A stretch of DNA of 64,000 nucleotides, taken from the NCBI RefSeq assembly GCF_001425485.1, contig NZ_LMQW01000012.1, positions 480,100-544,099 on the forward strand, read 5' to 3'. Below the pieces are notes generated by a model, which searched no databases, was not told the DNA's origin, and worked only from the letters and a program-made list of their open reading frames with translations. Source of the DNA: Aureimonas sp. Leaf427 (GTDB lineage: Bacteria > Pseudomonadota > Alphaproteobacteria > Rhizobiales > Rhizobiaceae). Shown here piece after piece: positions 19,090-28,172 of this stretch. The number at the start of each line of letters is the position of its first letter. Position 1 is the first letter of the stretch. Made by a program: the position numbers and the translations under genes.

Positions 19090-19427
19090 CGTCCAGAGCC
19101 GAAGACACAGAGATGACCGATGACGGCCAGGATTCATCGCCGACGCCAGAGGATGGCGCGCTTCGGCGCACGCTGCCCATCGTCAACCGGCGCGGCCTCC
19201 ATGCGCGGGCGTCGGCCCGCTTCGTGCAGCTCGCCGAGACCTTTGAGGCTGAGATCACGGTCAGCCGCGACGGTCTGTCCGTCGGCGGCCAGTCGATCAT
19301 GGGCCTGATGATGCTCGCCGCCGGCATCGGCTCCTCCATCGACGTCTCCGTCGCCGGCCCGCAGGCCGCCGAGGCCCTGGAAGCCATCACCCTCCTCGTC
19401 GCCGACCGCTTCGGCGAAGAGGCCTGA
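19086..19427 (+). CDS. Phosphocarrier protein HPr
   Basis: Carries phosphate from enzyme I to EIIA proteins. The 113-residue product has a 26-residue acidic N-terminal extension, then a complete HPr domain. The catalytic histidine is His39 in NRRGLHARASA. The regulatory serine is Ser70 in GGQSIMGLMML, 31 residues later, exactly the His15-Ser46 spacing of standard HPr. Both phosphorylation sites are therefore kept, in line with the hprK gene upstream. ATG 19113 is an alternative start that would remove part of the extension. Often named ptsO or ptsH. Confidence 0.94.
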   Translation: MTSRAEDTEMTDDGQDSSPTPEDGALRRTLPIVNRRGLHARASARFVQLAETFEAEITVSRDGLSVGGQSIMGLMMLAAGIGSSIDVSVAGPQAAEALEAITLLVADRFGEEA

Positions 19428-19467
19428 CGCACACCGTTTTCCGACTCCTCGGCGATCCCGCTGCGCG

Positions 19468-21207
19468 CTACGGCGTCCCGGCCGGCGCGGCGGGCGCCGT
19501 GGCCGAGGACAGGACGAGGCGCCAGAGGGCGTCGGCCTTGGCCTTGGCGATGTCGATCGGGAAGAGGACGCGCTCCTCGCCGTTGCCGGTGCGCAGCTGG
19601 TCGCGGAGCGTGGCGGCGATGCGGTCGCCGCCGGCGGCCGCGACATCGGCGAGCGCATAGGCTTCGGTGAGATTGCGCGGCACGCGGTCGCCTTCGTAAT
19701 GGTCGAAGGCCGCCTTGCGCACCGTGATCCAGTCGCGCCCCTTCAGGGCGGCGTCGAGCCGTTCGGCCGCGGCCTGGCCGGCATCGCTGCGCGCCCACTG
19801 GCTCTGCGCCTTGTCCTCGCCGGCCGCGAGCGTCTCGGCGGGCAGGCGGTCGGCGAAGACCTTCAGCACCCGTTCCGGCACGTCGACGCCGCGCGCCTTG
19901 GCGAGAAGAATCAGCGCATAGGGATCGGTCGCGTCCTTCAGGCCGATCGCCGCGTCGGGATCGAGGACGATGCCGCGCACCGCGACGTCCACCGCCGCCT
20001 GATCGCCGAGCAGCGCGTCGCCGAGCGCCAGCCGCACGCCGGCCTTGATGTCCTGCGGCACGCCGAGGCCCTCGACCAGACGGCGCGACATGGGCACGCC
20101 GTCGCCGGGCGCCGCCGGGGCGGCGGGATCGACCAGGAGGGGCGCATCCACCGGCCGGCGGGAGACGGTCGGATCGAGGCTCTCGATGAGGGCCGCCGTG
20201 ACGGGGCCCTTCTGAAGCTCGGCGAGCGGGACCGGCGTCTTCGGGCGCAGCACGATCTCCAGATGCCGGGGATCGGCGAGGAAGGCCTGCAGCTCGCTCG
20301 ACCAGCCGGCGGCGCGGCGCTGAAGCTCGGGGCTCGCGCCGCCCGGCAGGTCCTGGAAGAGGCTGGCGACGACGGGCCCGATCCCCGCCGCCGCAAGGCC
20401 CTGGATCTCCTGCCGGGACAGGTTCTCTGCCTCCTTGGCGAAAGCGAAGGCGGCCTCGGCGAGACCGGCATCGTCGAAGGCGATGGTCGCGCCCTGCAGG
20501 CGGCCGACGAGCGTCGGCCCTTCGGCAGGGGGGCTTTCCGAGGAAGGATCGCCGGCCAGCGCATCCGTGTCGCCGTCGCCGTCGATATCGGTGCCCGCCG
20601 CACTCAGCGGCATCAGGACATGGAACCCCTCGATGGCGGCGGAGAAGCGCAGCCGGCCGATGCGTTCGAGATCGGCCGTCACCTCGATCGCCGAGCTCGC
20701 CGACGGCGCGTCCTGGTCGATGGAGAGGGTGATGTCGCCCTCCACGATCTCCGAGCCGAGCCGCTTCAGGGCGTCGCGCAGCTCCGGCTCGAGGGTGAGC
20801 TCGCGCGTGTCCACCTTCAGGCCCTGGTAGACCGAGGTCGTCGCCCCCACCCGCATGCGCTCGACGGAGGCCGAGAAGGCGCCGCGCGAGAGGTGGAGAT
20901 CGCGCACGACGAAGGTCCGCGTCAGGGCGTCGTAGCTGCGGTCCTTGTAGGTGAGGACGACGACGCCCCGCGCCAGCATGACGCCGAGATCGAAGATCAC
21001 GGGGCTGTAGGGCAGGAGAAGCCGCGCGACGCCGCCTTCGAAGGAGGCGCTGGAGAGAAGCGGCGCGAAGGGGTTGAGGGCCGGAAGGTCGTCCGCGCGA
21101 GCGGGCGCCGCGCCGAGAAGGAGGCTGAGGCCGAGCAGCGCGGCGACGCCGCGGCGCGGGGATCTTCGCGCGCGCCGCAGGGAGACGTTTGGTCGATCGA
21201 TCGGCAT
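19468..21207 (-). CDS. Large exported protein of unknown function
   Basis: The 579-residue product is not recognised as a named family. It starts with a basic stretch and a hydrophobic signal (LLGLSLLLGAAPARAD, cleavage near residue 38), so it is probably periplasmic. About residues 185-200 contain DIDGDGDTDAL, a calcium-loop-like DxDxDG motif as found in dockerin or thrombospondin type-3 repeats. The C-terminal part (DHYEGDRVPRNLTEAYALADVAAAGG) resembles a Sel1/TPR-type helical repeat. It lies convergent to the HPr gene and divergent from ahcY. Reading frame and codon use are consistent over the full length, so it is a real gene. Confidence 0.8.
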   Translation of the reverse strand: MPIDRPNVSLRRARRSPRRGVAALLGLSLLLGAAPARADDLPALNPFAPLLSSASFEGGVARLLLPYSPVIFDLGVMLARGVVVLTYKDRSYDALTRTFVVRDLHLSRGAFSASVERMRVGATTSVYQGLKVDTRELTLEPELRDALKRLGSEIVEGDITLSIDQDAPSASSAIEVTADLERIGRLRFSAAIEGFHVLMPLSAAGTDIDGDGDTDALAGDPSSESPPAEGPTLVGRLQGATIAFDDAGLAEAAFAFAKEAENLSRQEIQGLAAAGIGPVVASLFQDLPGGASPELQRRAAGWSSELQAFLADPRHLEIVLRPKTPVPLAELQKGPVTAALIESLDPTVSRRPVDAPLLVDPAAPAAPGDGVPMSRRLVEGLGVPQDIKAGVRLALGDALLGDQAAVDVAVRGIVLDPDAAIGLKDATDPYALILLAKARGVDVPERVLKVFADRLPAETLAAGEDKAQSQWARSDAGQAAAERLDAALKGRDWITVRKAAFDHYEGDRVPRNLTEAYALADVAAAGGDRIAATLRDQLRTGNGEERVLFPIDIAKAKADALWRLVLSSATAPAAPAGTP

Positions 21208-21297
21208 GCCCGGCCTTTCTCAAGCTGTCATGCCGCCGTGATAGCCGATCTCGACAAGAGGCGGAACGCAACGGGCGGAAAGATGCGGGCAACCATC

Positions 21298-21317
21298 ATA
21301 TAAAGGAATGCTTATAT
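21298..21317. promoter_or_regulatory. Candidate operator palindrome upstream of ahcY
   Basis: ATATAA (21298-21303) and TTATAT (21312-21317) form an inverted repeat with an 8-base spacer in an otherwise GC-rich region, 118 bp before the ahcY start. Position and AT-rich symmetry would suit an ArsR-type SAH-responsive repressor (SahR), but this is inference. Confidence 0.45.
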
Positions 21318-21434
21318 CCGCTTGTCTCGATATGGCGCCCCTGATAGAGAGTGGCGCGAGATAGGGGGACGACGGCGCGGCGCGCCGCCCGCTGGCGTCC
21401 TCGACGATCACCAATCGACCGGAAGGAAGACACG

Positions 21435-22835
21435 ATGGCCCTCACGCTGGACAGCGTCATCAAGGATCCCGAACTCGCCGCCTGGGGCCGCAAGGAGATC
21501 GAGATCGCCGAAACCGAAATGCCGGGCCTCATGGCCTGCCGCGAGGAGTTCGGCACGGACAAGCCGCTGACCGGCGCGCGCATCACCGGCTCGCTCCACA
21601 TGACGATCCAGACCGCCGTCCTCATCGAGACGCTGCAGGCGCTGGGCGCCAAGGTGCGCTGGGCCTCCTGCAACATCTTCTCGACGCAGGACCATGCCGC
21701 CGCCGCCATCGCGGCCACCGGCACGCCGGTCTTCGCCGTGAAGGGCGAGAGCCTCACCGAGTACTGGGACTACACCGACCGCATCTTCCAGTGGCAGGAC
21801 GGCCAGCCCTCCAACATGATCCTCGACGATGGCGGCGACGCCACGATGTACATCCTGACCGGCGCGCGCGCCGAGGCCGGCGAGGACGTCCTGTCCAACC
21901 CCGGCAACGAGGAGGAGGAGATCTTCGTCGCGCAGATCAAGAAGCGTCTGGCCGCGACGCCCGGCTTCTTCACCAAGCAGCGCGACGCCATCAAGGGCGT
22001 GACGGAAGAGACCACGACCGGCGTCAACCGCCTCTACCAGCTGCAGAAGAAGGGCCTCCTCCCCTTCCCCGCGATCAACGTCAACGACAGCGTCACCAAG
22101 TCGAAGTTCGACAACAAGTACGGCTGCAAGGAATCGCTGGTCGACGGCATCCGCCGCGGCACCGACGTGATGATGGCCGGCAAGGTCGCCGTCGTCTGCG
22201 GCTACGGCGACGTCGGCAAGGGCTCGGCCGCCTCGCTCCAGGGCGCGGGCGCCCGCGTCAAGGTGACGGAGGTCGATCCGATCTGCGCGCTGCAGGCCGC
22301 CATGGACGGCTACGAGGTCGTCCTCCTCGAGGAGGCCGCGCCGACCGCCGACATCATCATCACCACGACCGGCAACAAGGACGTCGTCACGATCGAGACC
22401 ATGCGTCTCATGAAGGACATGGCGATCCTCGGCAATATCGGCCATTTCGACAACGAGATCGACGTGGCGGCGCTCCGCAATCTCAAGTGGACCAACATCA
22501 AGCCGCAGGTCGACATGATCGGCTTCCCCGACGGCAAGCGCATCCTGCTCCTCTCGGAAGGCCGCCTGCTCAACCTCGGCAATGCGACGGGCCATCCGTC
22601 CTTCGTGATGTCGGCCTCCTTCACCAACCAGACGCTGGCCCAGATCGAGCTCTTCACCAAGGGCGAGAAGTACGGGAAGGAAGTCTACGTCCTGCCCAAG
22701 CACCTCGACGAGAAGGTCGCGCGCCTGCATCTGGCCAAGCTCGGCGCCAAGCTCTCCGAGCTCTCGTCCGAGCAGGCCGCCTATATCGGCGTGTCGCAGC
22801 AGGGCCCGTTCAAGGCCGAGCACTACCGCTACTGA
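21435..22835 (+). CDS. ahcY: Adenosylhomocysteinase (S-adenosyl-L-homocysteine hydrolase)
   Basis: NAD-dependent cytosolic enzyme that splits S-adenosylhomocysteine into adenosine and homocysteine, keeping methylation running. The 466-residue length is normal for the bacterial form. Visible signatures are [32 protein letters not shown], the NAD-binding [13 protein letters not shown] near residue 255, TTTGNKD and the C-terminal [12 protein letters not shown] 21435 has GGAAGGAAG upstream. A strong terminator follows. A palindrome upstream may be its operator. Confidence 0.97.
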   Translation: MALTLDSVIKDPELAAWGRKEIEIAETEMPGLMACREEFGTDKPLTGARITGSLHMTIQTAVLIETLQALGAKVRWASCNIFSTQDHAAAAIAATGTPVFAVKGESLTEYWDYTDRIFQWQDGQPSNMILDDGGDATMYILTGARAEAGEDVLSNPGNEEEEIFVAQIKKRLAATPGFFTKQRDAIKGVTEETTTGVNRLYQLQKKGLLPFPAINVNDSVTKSKFDNKYGCKESLVDGIRRGTDVMMAGKVAVVCGYGDVGKGSAASLQGAGARVKVTEVDPICALQAAMDGYEVVLLEEAAPTADIIITTTGNKDVVTIETMRLMKDMAILGNIGHFDNEIDVAALRNLKWTNIKPQVDMIGFPDGKRILLLSEGRLLNLGNATGHPSFVMSASFTNQTLAQIELFTKGEKYGKEVYVLPKHLDEKVARLHLAKLGAKLSELSSEQAAYIGVSQQGPFKAEHYRY

Positions 22836-22897
22836 TCGTAGAAGCCCTTCGCCGGCGGCCCGTCCATCGGGGCCGCGGGCACCTCGTTTCCTTGCGG

Positions 22898-22932
22898 AAG
22901 GCCGCCGGCTCCCCAGCCGGCGGCCTTCTTGC
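22898..22932 (+). terminator. Terminator of ahcY
   Basis: Twelve-base perfect stem (22898-22909 with 22916-22927), six-base loop, followed by CTTG. It lies 62 bp after the ahcY stop and argues against the upstream TTG start of the following kinase. Confidence 0.8.
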
Positions 22933-23105
22933 ATTCCTGCCACAGGCTGGAGCGTGGCTTGCGACGGAGCGTGTCTGCGCTTTCCGATCGTCGGGCCTTT
23001 GAGTTAACTTGTCCGAATCGCGATCGCCGCCCTGGGGACGGGCCGGCTTCGATGCGTTGCAGGGCGTTTCTCGATCAGCGGCAGAAACGAACGAGGGCCG
23101 GTTCA

Positions 23106-25604
23106 GTGTGGATTTTCGAGAAGCGGGCCTATCCGGCGCCGCAGAGATTCGGCTGGGCGGCGGTTGCCTTCCTTCTGCCGGCAGGTCCCGCCATGGCGGC
23201 GGAAATCGAGGAACGTCTCGGCATCCAGCCCAACGAGGTCCTGTATCTGGCGCTGTTCGCCATCGCTATCGGCGCGGCCATGCTCGCCGCCGTCTGGCTG
23301 GTGCGCGAGCGGGCGCTCGTCGCGGAGGAGAACGAGCGGCTGAAGGCGGAGCTCGCCGACGCGCGCAACGATGCCGAGCGCCGCGCCACGCTTCTGTCGC
23401 AGGACGACCAGCGGCTCCTGGTCTATGCCGGCCACGGCCAGCCCGAGGTCCTCGGCACGCTGCCGACCGCCACCGGCGCGCCCGCCGACGAGCGCCGCTT
23501 CCTCGCCTATTCCGACTGGCTGCCGCGCGAGGCCGCCGAGGCGCTGGAAGGCGCCGTGGAGCGCCTTCGCGGTGTCGCCGAGCCCTTCCGCCTCTCCATC
23601 GACCAGCTGAACGGCCAGCCCTTCGAGGCGGTCGGCCGCACCCACGGGGCGCTGGCCATCGTGCGCTTCTCGCCGCTGTCCGGCCTTCGCGAGGAGCTCG
23701 CCCGCCTTCGCGCCGACCATTTGCGCGCCCGCGCCATGATCGACACGATGCAGAGCCTTTGCGACGCCATGTCCATGCCCGTCTGGCTGCGCGACCGCGA
23801 GCGCCGCCTCGTCTGGATGAACCGCGCCTATTGCGCGGCCGTCGACGCGCCCGACGCGGAGAAGGCGACCGAAGCGCAGGTGGAGTTCCTGCAGGAGCAG
23901 GACCGCGCCGCCATCGCCCATTGCCTGACCGAGGGCACGACCTATCGCGAGCGGCTGACGACGGTCGTCGATGCCGACCGGCGCAATTTCAGCGTCATCG
24001 AGGCGCCCGGCCCCTTCGGCTCGGCCGGCGTCGCGGTGGACGTCTCGGAGGCTGAGGCCGTGCGGCGCGAGCTGTCGCAGACCGTGCGCAGCCATTCCGA
24101 AACGCTGGACCACCTGACGACGGCCGTCGCGCGCTTCGACGAGAAGACGCAGCTGACCTATCACAACGCCGCCTTCGCCAAGCTCTTCGACCTCTCCGCC
24201 GCCTATCTCGACAAGGCCCCGGACCACGTTTCCATTCTCGACCAGCTGCGCTCGCGCGGCGTCCTGCCGGAGGATCGCCCGCTTCGCGACCTCAAGGCCG
24301 AGATCCTCGCCGCCTATCGCGCGACCGAGCCGACCGACGCGCTCTGGCATCTGGCGGACGGGCGCACGCTGCGCGTCTTCGCCAGCCCCCAGCCGACCGG
24401 CGGCACGACCTGGATCTACGAGGACCTCACCGAGAAGCTCGCGCTGGAAAGCCGGCTGAACGCGCTGGTCCGCCTCCAGGGCGAGACGCTCGACTATCTG
24501 CAGGAGGCCGTCGCCGTGTTCGGCCAGGACGGGCGCCTGCGCCTCTCCAACCCGGCCTTCTCCGAAATGTGGGGCCTTGCGGGCGAGTTCCTGGCGGGCA
24601 AGCCGCACATCAAGTCGCTGAAGGCGGCGGCCTCGATCGGCATCGCCGCAGAACAGGGCGGCGCCGAGGGCGCGCTGCCGATCGACTGGACGACCTTCGG
24701 CCGCGCCGTCACCGCCTTCGAGGAGGGCGCCCGCGAGGCGACCGGCGGCGAGGTCGTGCTCGCCGACGGCACGATCCACCGCTACGGCATCGTGCCCCTG
24801 CCGAACGGGCAGACCATGCTGACCTTCTCCGACGTCTCCGACGCGCGCCGGGCCGAGCAGATGCTCGTCCAGCGCAACGAGGCGCTGGAAATGGCCGACC
24901 GGATCAAGACCGACTTCGTCCAGCACGTGAACTACGAGCTGCGCTCGCCGCTGACCAACATCATCGGCTTCTCCGCGCTGCTGCGCTCGCCCGAGACCGG
25001 ACCGCTCACCGAGCGCCAGAGCGAGTATCTCGACTACATCGCGACCTCGACCTCCGCGCTGATGACGATCGTCAACGACATTCTCGATCTCGCCACGATC
25101 GATGCCGGGATCATGGAGCTGGAACTTTCCGACGTGGACATCGCCGCGACCACCGAGCACGCGACCGACGCCATCCGCGACCGGCTGCGCGAGCACGAGA
25201 TCGGCCTGAAGGTCGACATCGCCGGGGCCGGATCGACCTTCCGGGCCGACGAGCACCGCGTCATGCAAGTTCTCTTCAACCTTCTCTCCAACGCCGCCAA
25301 CTTCGCCCCTTCGGGCTCCGTCGTCACGCTCTCGGCGACGCGCGAGAAGGGCGCCGTCGCCTTCCGCGTGCGCGACGAGGGGCCGGGCATCGCGCCGGAC
25401 CAGGTGACGAAGATCTTCGAGCGCTTCGAGTCCAATCCGGTCGGCGGGCGCCATTCCGGCGCCGGGCTCGGCCTCTCCATCGTCAAGAGCTTCGTCGAGC
25501 TGCATCGCGGCACGGTCGAGGTCCAGTCCGGCCCCGAGGGCGGCACGACCATCGTCTGCCGCTTCCCCGCCGAGCCCGTCGCCCACCGCGAGGCCGCCGA
25601 ATAA
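23106..25604 (+). CDS. Membrane PAS-domain sensor histidine kinase with atypical H-box
   Basis: Predicted signalling kinase of 832 residues from GTG 23106 (GAGGG about ten bases upstream); longer in-frame starts run into the ahcY terminator. It has an N-terminal hydrophobic signal (residues 12-32), a membrane helix (about 45-66), a short coiled coil, three PAS-like regions (about 225-330, 340-440, 470-580), a HisKA-like dimerisation helix and an HATPase domain with NLLSNAANF, DEGPGI and GLGLSI. The H-box reads HVNYELRSPLTNI: the usual phosphoacceptor histidine is Tyr610, with a histidine only at 607. Its stop overlaps the tsaE start, as in other Rhizobiales. The signal and partner are unknown. 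Confidence 0.88.
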   Translation: MWIFEKRAYPAPQRFGWAAVAFLLPAGPAMAAEIEERLGIQPNEVLYLALFAIAIGAAMLAAVWLVRERALVAEENERLKAELADARNDAERRATLLSQDDQRLLVYAGHGQPEVLGTLPTATGAPADERRFLAYSDWLPREAAEALEGAVERLRGVAEPFRLSIDQLNGQPFEAVGRTHGALAIVRFSPLSGLREELARLRADHLRARAMIDTMQSLCDAMSMPVWLRDRERRLVWMNRAYCAAVDAPDAEKATEAQVEFLQEQDRAAIAHCLTEGTTYRERLTTVVDADRRNFSVIEAPGPFGSAGVAVDVSEAEAVRRELSQTVRSHSETLDHLTTAVARFDEKTQLTYHNAAFAKLFDLSAAYLDKAPDHVSILDQLRSRGVLPEDRPLRDLKAEILAAYRATEPTDALWHLADGRTLRVFASPQPTGGTTWIYEDLTEKLALESRLNALVRLQGETLDYLQEAVAVFGQDGRLRLSNPAFSEMWGLAGEFLAGKPHIKSLKAAASIGIAAEQGGAEGALPIDWTTFGRAVTAFEEGAREATGGEVVLADGTIHRYGIVPLPNGQTMLTFSDVSDARRAEQMLVQRNEALEMADRIKTDFVQHVNYELRSPLTNIIGFSALLRSPETGPLTERQSEYLDYIATSTSALMTIVNDILDLATIDAGIMELELSDVDIAATTEHATDAIRDRLREHEIGLKVDIAGAGSTFRADEHRVMQVLFNLLSNAANFAPSGSVVTLSATREKGAVAFRVRDEGPGIAPDQVTKIFERFESNPVGGRHSGAGLGLSIVKSFVELHRGTVEVQSGPEGGTTIVCRFPAEPVAHREAAE

Positions 25605-27172
25605 TGACCATTTCCGCAGCGGTCCCGGCCGAGGCCGCCGCCCTTCCCGCCGCGCCCGGCACCGTGCCCGACACCGCGCCAGACACCGCGCCAGACACCG
25701 GAACGATCCTGATCGAGCTGCCCGACGAGGCTGCGAGCCGGCGGTTCGGCGAGGATCTCGTCCTCGCCTGCCGGGCCGGCGACGTCGTGGCCCTGTCGGG
25801 GGACCTCGGCGCCGGCAAGTCCACGCTGGCGCGCGCCATGGTGCGCACCCACGCCGGCGATCCCGGCCTCGACGTGCCCTCGCCGACCTTCACGCTCGTC
25901 CAGGCCTACGAGACCGAGCCGCCGATCGCCCATTTCGACCTCTATCGCCTCGGCGAGGATGCCGCGCTCGACGAGCTCGGCTTCGACGAGGCGGCCGAGG
26001 AGGGCATCGTCCTCTGCGAATGGCCGGAGCGCTCGCCCGAGGTCCTGGCGCGCGCCGCGCTCCATGTCCGCCTCGACATGGCGGGCGAGGGCCGCATCGC
26101 CGCCGTCTCCGGCGAGCCCGCCGCCATGGCGCGTCTTCAGCGCAGCCGGGCGGTGCGCGCCTTTCTCGACCGGTCGGGTCTCTCGCCCACCGATCGCCGC
26201 CGCTTCTTCGGCGACGCCTCGCCCCGTCGCTACGAGACCGTGCGGATCGCCGACCGCCCCGCCATCCTCATGGACGCGCCCCGCATCGAGAGCGGCCTCG
26301 CCTATCGCCGCATCGCCCACATCGCCGACGACGTGACGCCCTTCGTGGCCCTCGCCCATCTCCTGCGGGCGAAGGGTTTTGTCGCGCCCGACATCCTCTT
26401 CTCCGATCTCGACGCCGGACTTCTCCTGATCGAACATCTGGGCGAGGACACGATTCTCGACGGAGCCGGCCGCCCGATCCCCGAACGCTACGAGGCCGCC
26501 GCCCTGACGCTCGCCGCCCTGCATGGCGAGAGCTTCGCGGACGAGGTTCCCGTGGAGCTTGGCCTGACCCACACGATTCCGACCTTCGATCGCGGCGCGA
26601 TGAGCGCGGAGGTCGAGCTTCTCCTCGAATGGTACGTGCCGCGATTCAAGGGCCGGCCGGCGGAACCGGAGGAGCGCGACGACTTCGTCGCCGTCTGGCG
26701 CGATCTCTTCGACCGCCTGCGGGCCGCGGAGGAAAGCCTCGTCCTGCGCGACGTCCATTCGCCCAACATCATCTGGCGCGGGGACCGGTCGGGCACCGAC
26801 CGGATCGGCCTTCTCGACTTCCAGGACGCGATGATCGGCCCGGCCGCCTACGATCTCGCCTCGCTCGCGCAGGACGCCCGCGTCGACATCGCGCCCGAGC
26901 TGGAAATGCGGCTCGTCGCGGCCTATGCGGCCGCCCGGCGCGAGCGCGGCGCCTTCGACGCCTTCGCCTTCGAGGAGGCCTATGCGATCATGGCAGCGCA
27001 GCGGACGTCGAAAATTCTCGGACTTTTCGTCCGTCTCGACCAGCGCGACGGGAAACCGCAATATCTGCGTCACATCCCGCGGCTTAAGACCTATCTGAAG
27101 AGAACGCTCGCCCACCCCGCGCTCGCCGCCCTTAGCGAGCTCTACGCCCGATGGGGGCTTCTCGCCCCCTGA
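25604..27172 (+). CDS. tsaE: Fusion of tRNA t6A ATPase TsaE with AmgK-type sugar kinase
   Basis: Two enzymes in one 522-residue chain. Residues about 35-175 are TsaE, the ATPase partner of TsaB/TsaD in N6-threonylcarbamoyladenosine tRNA modification, with P-loop GDLGAGKSTLARA and SPTFTLVQAYE, HFDLYRL and EWPER. Residues about 180-520 are an aminoglycoside-phosphotransferase-fold kinase with VLRDVHSPNIIW and LLDFQDAMIGP. This is like AmgK, which phosphorylates the anomeric carbon of MurNAc/GlcNAc in peptidoglycan recycling. The N-terminus carries a PDTA repeat. The start overlaps the kinase stop (TAATG) and murU follows after 23 bp, supporting the AmgK reading. Confidence 0.92.
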   Translation: MTISAAVPAEAAALPAAPGTVPDTAPDTAPDTGTILIELPDEAASRRFGEDLVLACRAGDVVALSGDLGAGKSTLARAMVRTHAGDPGLDVPSPTFTLVQAYETEPPIAHFDLYRLGEDAALDELGFDEAAEEGIVLCEWPERSPEVLARAALHVRLDMAGEGRIAAVSGEPAAMARLQRSRAVRAFLDRSGLSPTDRRRFFGDASPRRYETVRIADRPAILMDAPRIESGLAYRRIAHIADDVTPFVALAHLLRAKGFVAPDILFSDLDAGLLLIEHLGEDTILDGAGRPIPERYEAAALTLAALHGESFADEVPVELGLTHTIPTFDRGAMSAEVELLLEWYVPRFKGRPAEPEERDDFVAVWRDLFDRLRAAEESLVLRDVHSPNIIWRGDRSGTDRIGLLDFQDAMIGPAAYDLASLAQDARVDIAPELEMRLVAAYAAARRERGAFDAFAFEEAYAIMAAQRTSKILGLFVRLDQRDGKPQYLRHIPRLKTYLKRTLAHPALAALSELYARWGLLAP

Positions 27173-27195
27173 CGAACGGACATCGAAAGACCCTC

Positions 27196-27954
27196 ATGGA
27201 CCGCACCGGACCGCGCCGCACCCGCTTCAAGCCGAGCCACGCGATCATGCTCGCCGCGGGCCTCGGCAAGCGCATGCGGCCGATCACCTCGACCATGCCC
27301 AAGCCCCTCGTGGAGGTGCGCGGCAAGGCGCTGATCGACTACGGCCTCGACGCCCTCGCCCGCAACGGCGTCGCCTCCGTCGTCGTCAACGTGCACTATC
27401 TCGCCGATCTCATGAAAGCGCACTTGCGCAAGCGCAAGGACATGGAGATCCTCGTCTCCGACGAGCGCGACCAGCTTCTGGATTCCGGCGGCGGTGTCGT
27501 GAAGGCGCTGCCGCTCCTCGGCAAGGAACCCTTCTACCTGCTCAATGCCGACACGTTCTGGATCGACGGCTATCGCGACAATCTCGACCTCATGGCCGAT
27601 CTCTGGAAGCCCGAGGCGATGGACATGCTCCTCCTCATCGCCGACATGCGCCAGGCCACCGGCTACGAGGGCTGCGGCGACTTCGTCATGGACGTGGAAG
27701 GCCGCCTGTCGCGCGTCGGCGAGCGCGACATGAGCCCCTTCATCTATGCCGGCGCCCTCATCGTGAAGCCCGAGCTCTTCGAGGGCATGAAGGCCGAGCC
27801 CTTCTCCCTCAACCGCCTCTTCGACGCCTCCATCGAAGCCGGCCGCCTCTTCGGCGTGCGCCTCGACGGCCTCTGGCTGACCGTCGGCACCCCCGGCGCC
27901 ATCGGCGAAGCCGAAGCCGCCTTCAAGGCCAGCGCCAGCGCCAGCGCGGCCTGA
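27196..27954 (+). CDS. murU: MurNAc-1-phosphate uridylyltransferase-like nucleotidyltransferase (MurU)
   Basis: Expected to join UMP to MurNAc-1-phosphate, giving UDP-MurNAc directly and bypassing de novo synthesis; the AmgK-MurU route gives intrinsic tolerance to fosfomycin in Pseudomonas. The 252-residue protein has the sugar nucleotidyltransferase start AMILAAGLGKRM-like (here AIMLAAGLGKRMRPIT), the MPKPLVEV segment, LLNADTFW with the catalytic Asp, and a C-terminal WLTVGTPGAIGEAE. It ends with an Ala/Ser repeat. It is the second gene after the TsaE-AmgK fusion. Substrate specificity is inferred from context. Confidence 0.88.
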   Translation: MDRTGPRRTRFKPSHAIMLAAGLGKRMRPITSTMPKPLVEVRGKALIDYGLDALARNGVASVVVNVHYLADLMKAHLRKRKDMEILVSDERDQLLDSGGGVVKALPLLGKEPFYLLNADTFWIDGYRDNLDLMADLWKPEAMDMLLLIADMRQATGYEGCGDFVMDVEGRLSRVGERDMSPFIYAGALIVKPELFEGMKAEPFSLNRLFDASIEAGRLFGVRLDGLWLTVGTPGAIGEAEAAFKASASASAA

Positions 27955-27957
27955 GGC

Positions 27958-28130
27958 GGGCGAAAGAGGCGGGGCTGCCGCCCCGAACCCTGCCCGGGAG
28001 GGAACTCCCGGACCCTCCTTCTTTTTCAATCAGCGGGAAGGGCCACGGGCCCCTCCCGCTGATTGAAAAGCGGGTTCCAAGGGGCTCGCTCCTTGGCAGG
28101 GGTGCAGGGGACGGCGTCCCCTGCCGTTCC
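27958..28130. repeat. Cluster of palindromes between murU and addB
   Basis: A 47-bp near-perfect palindrome (28023-28044 paired with 28048-28069, 21 of 22 bases) is flanked by shorter hairpins: GGGGC/GCCCC near 27972-27985, GGGAG/CTCCC near 27999-28012 and GGGGAC/GTCCCC near 28107-28121. It resembles dispersed extragenic palindromes of alphaproteobacteria. The first hairpins may end murU transcription. Confidence 0.7.
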
Positions 28131-28172
28131 GCGCGACTGGCGTCCGGGCGCTTCGGGCATTAGGCTGCTGGC

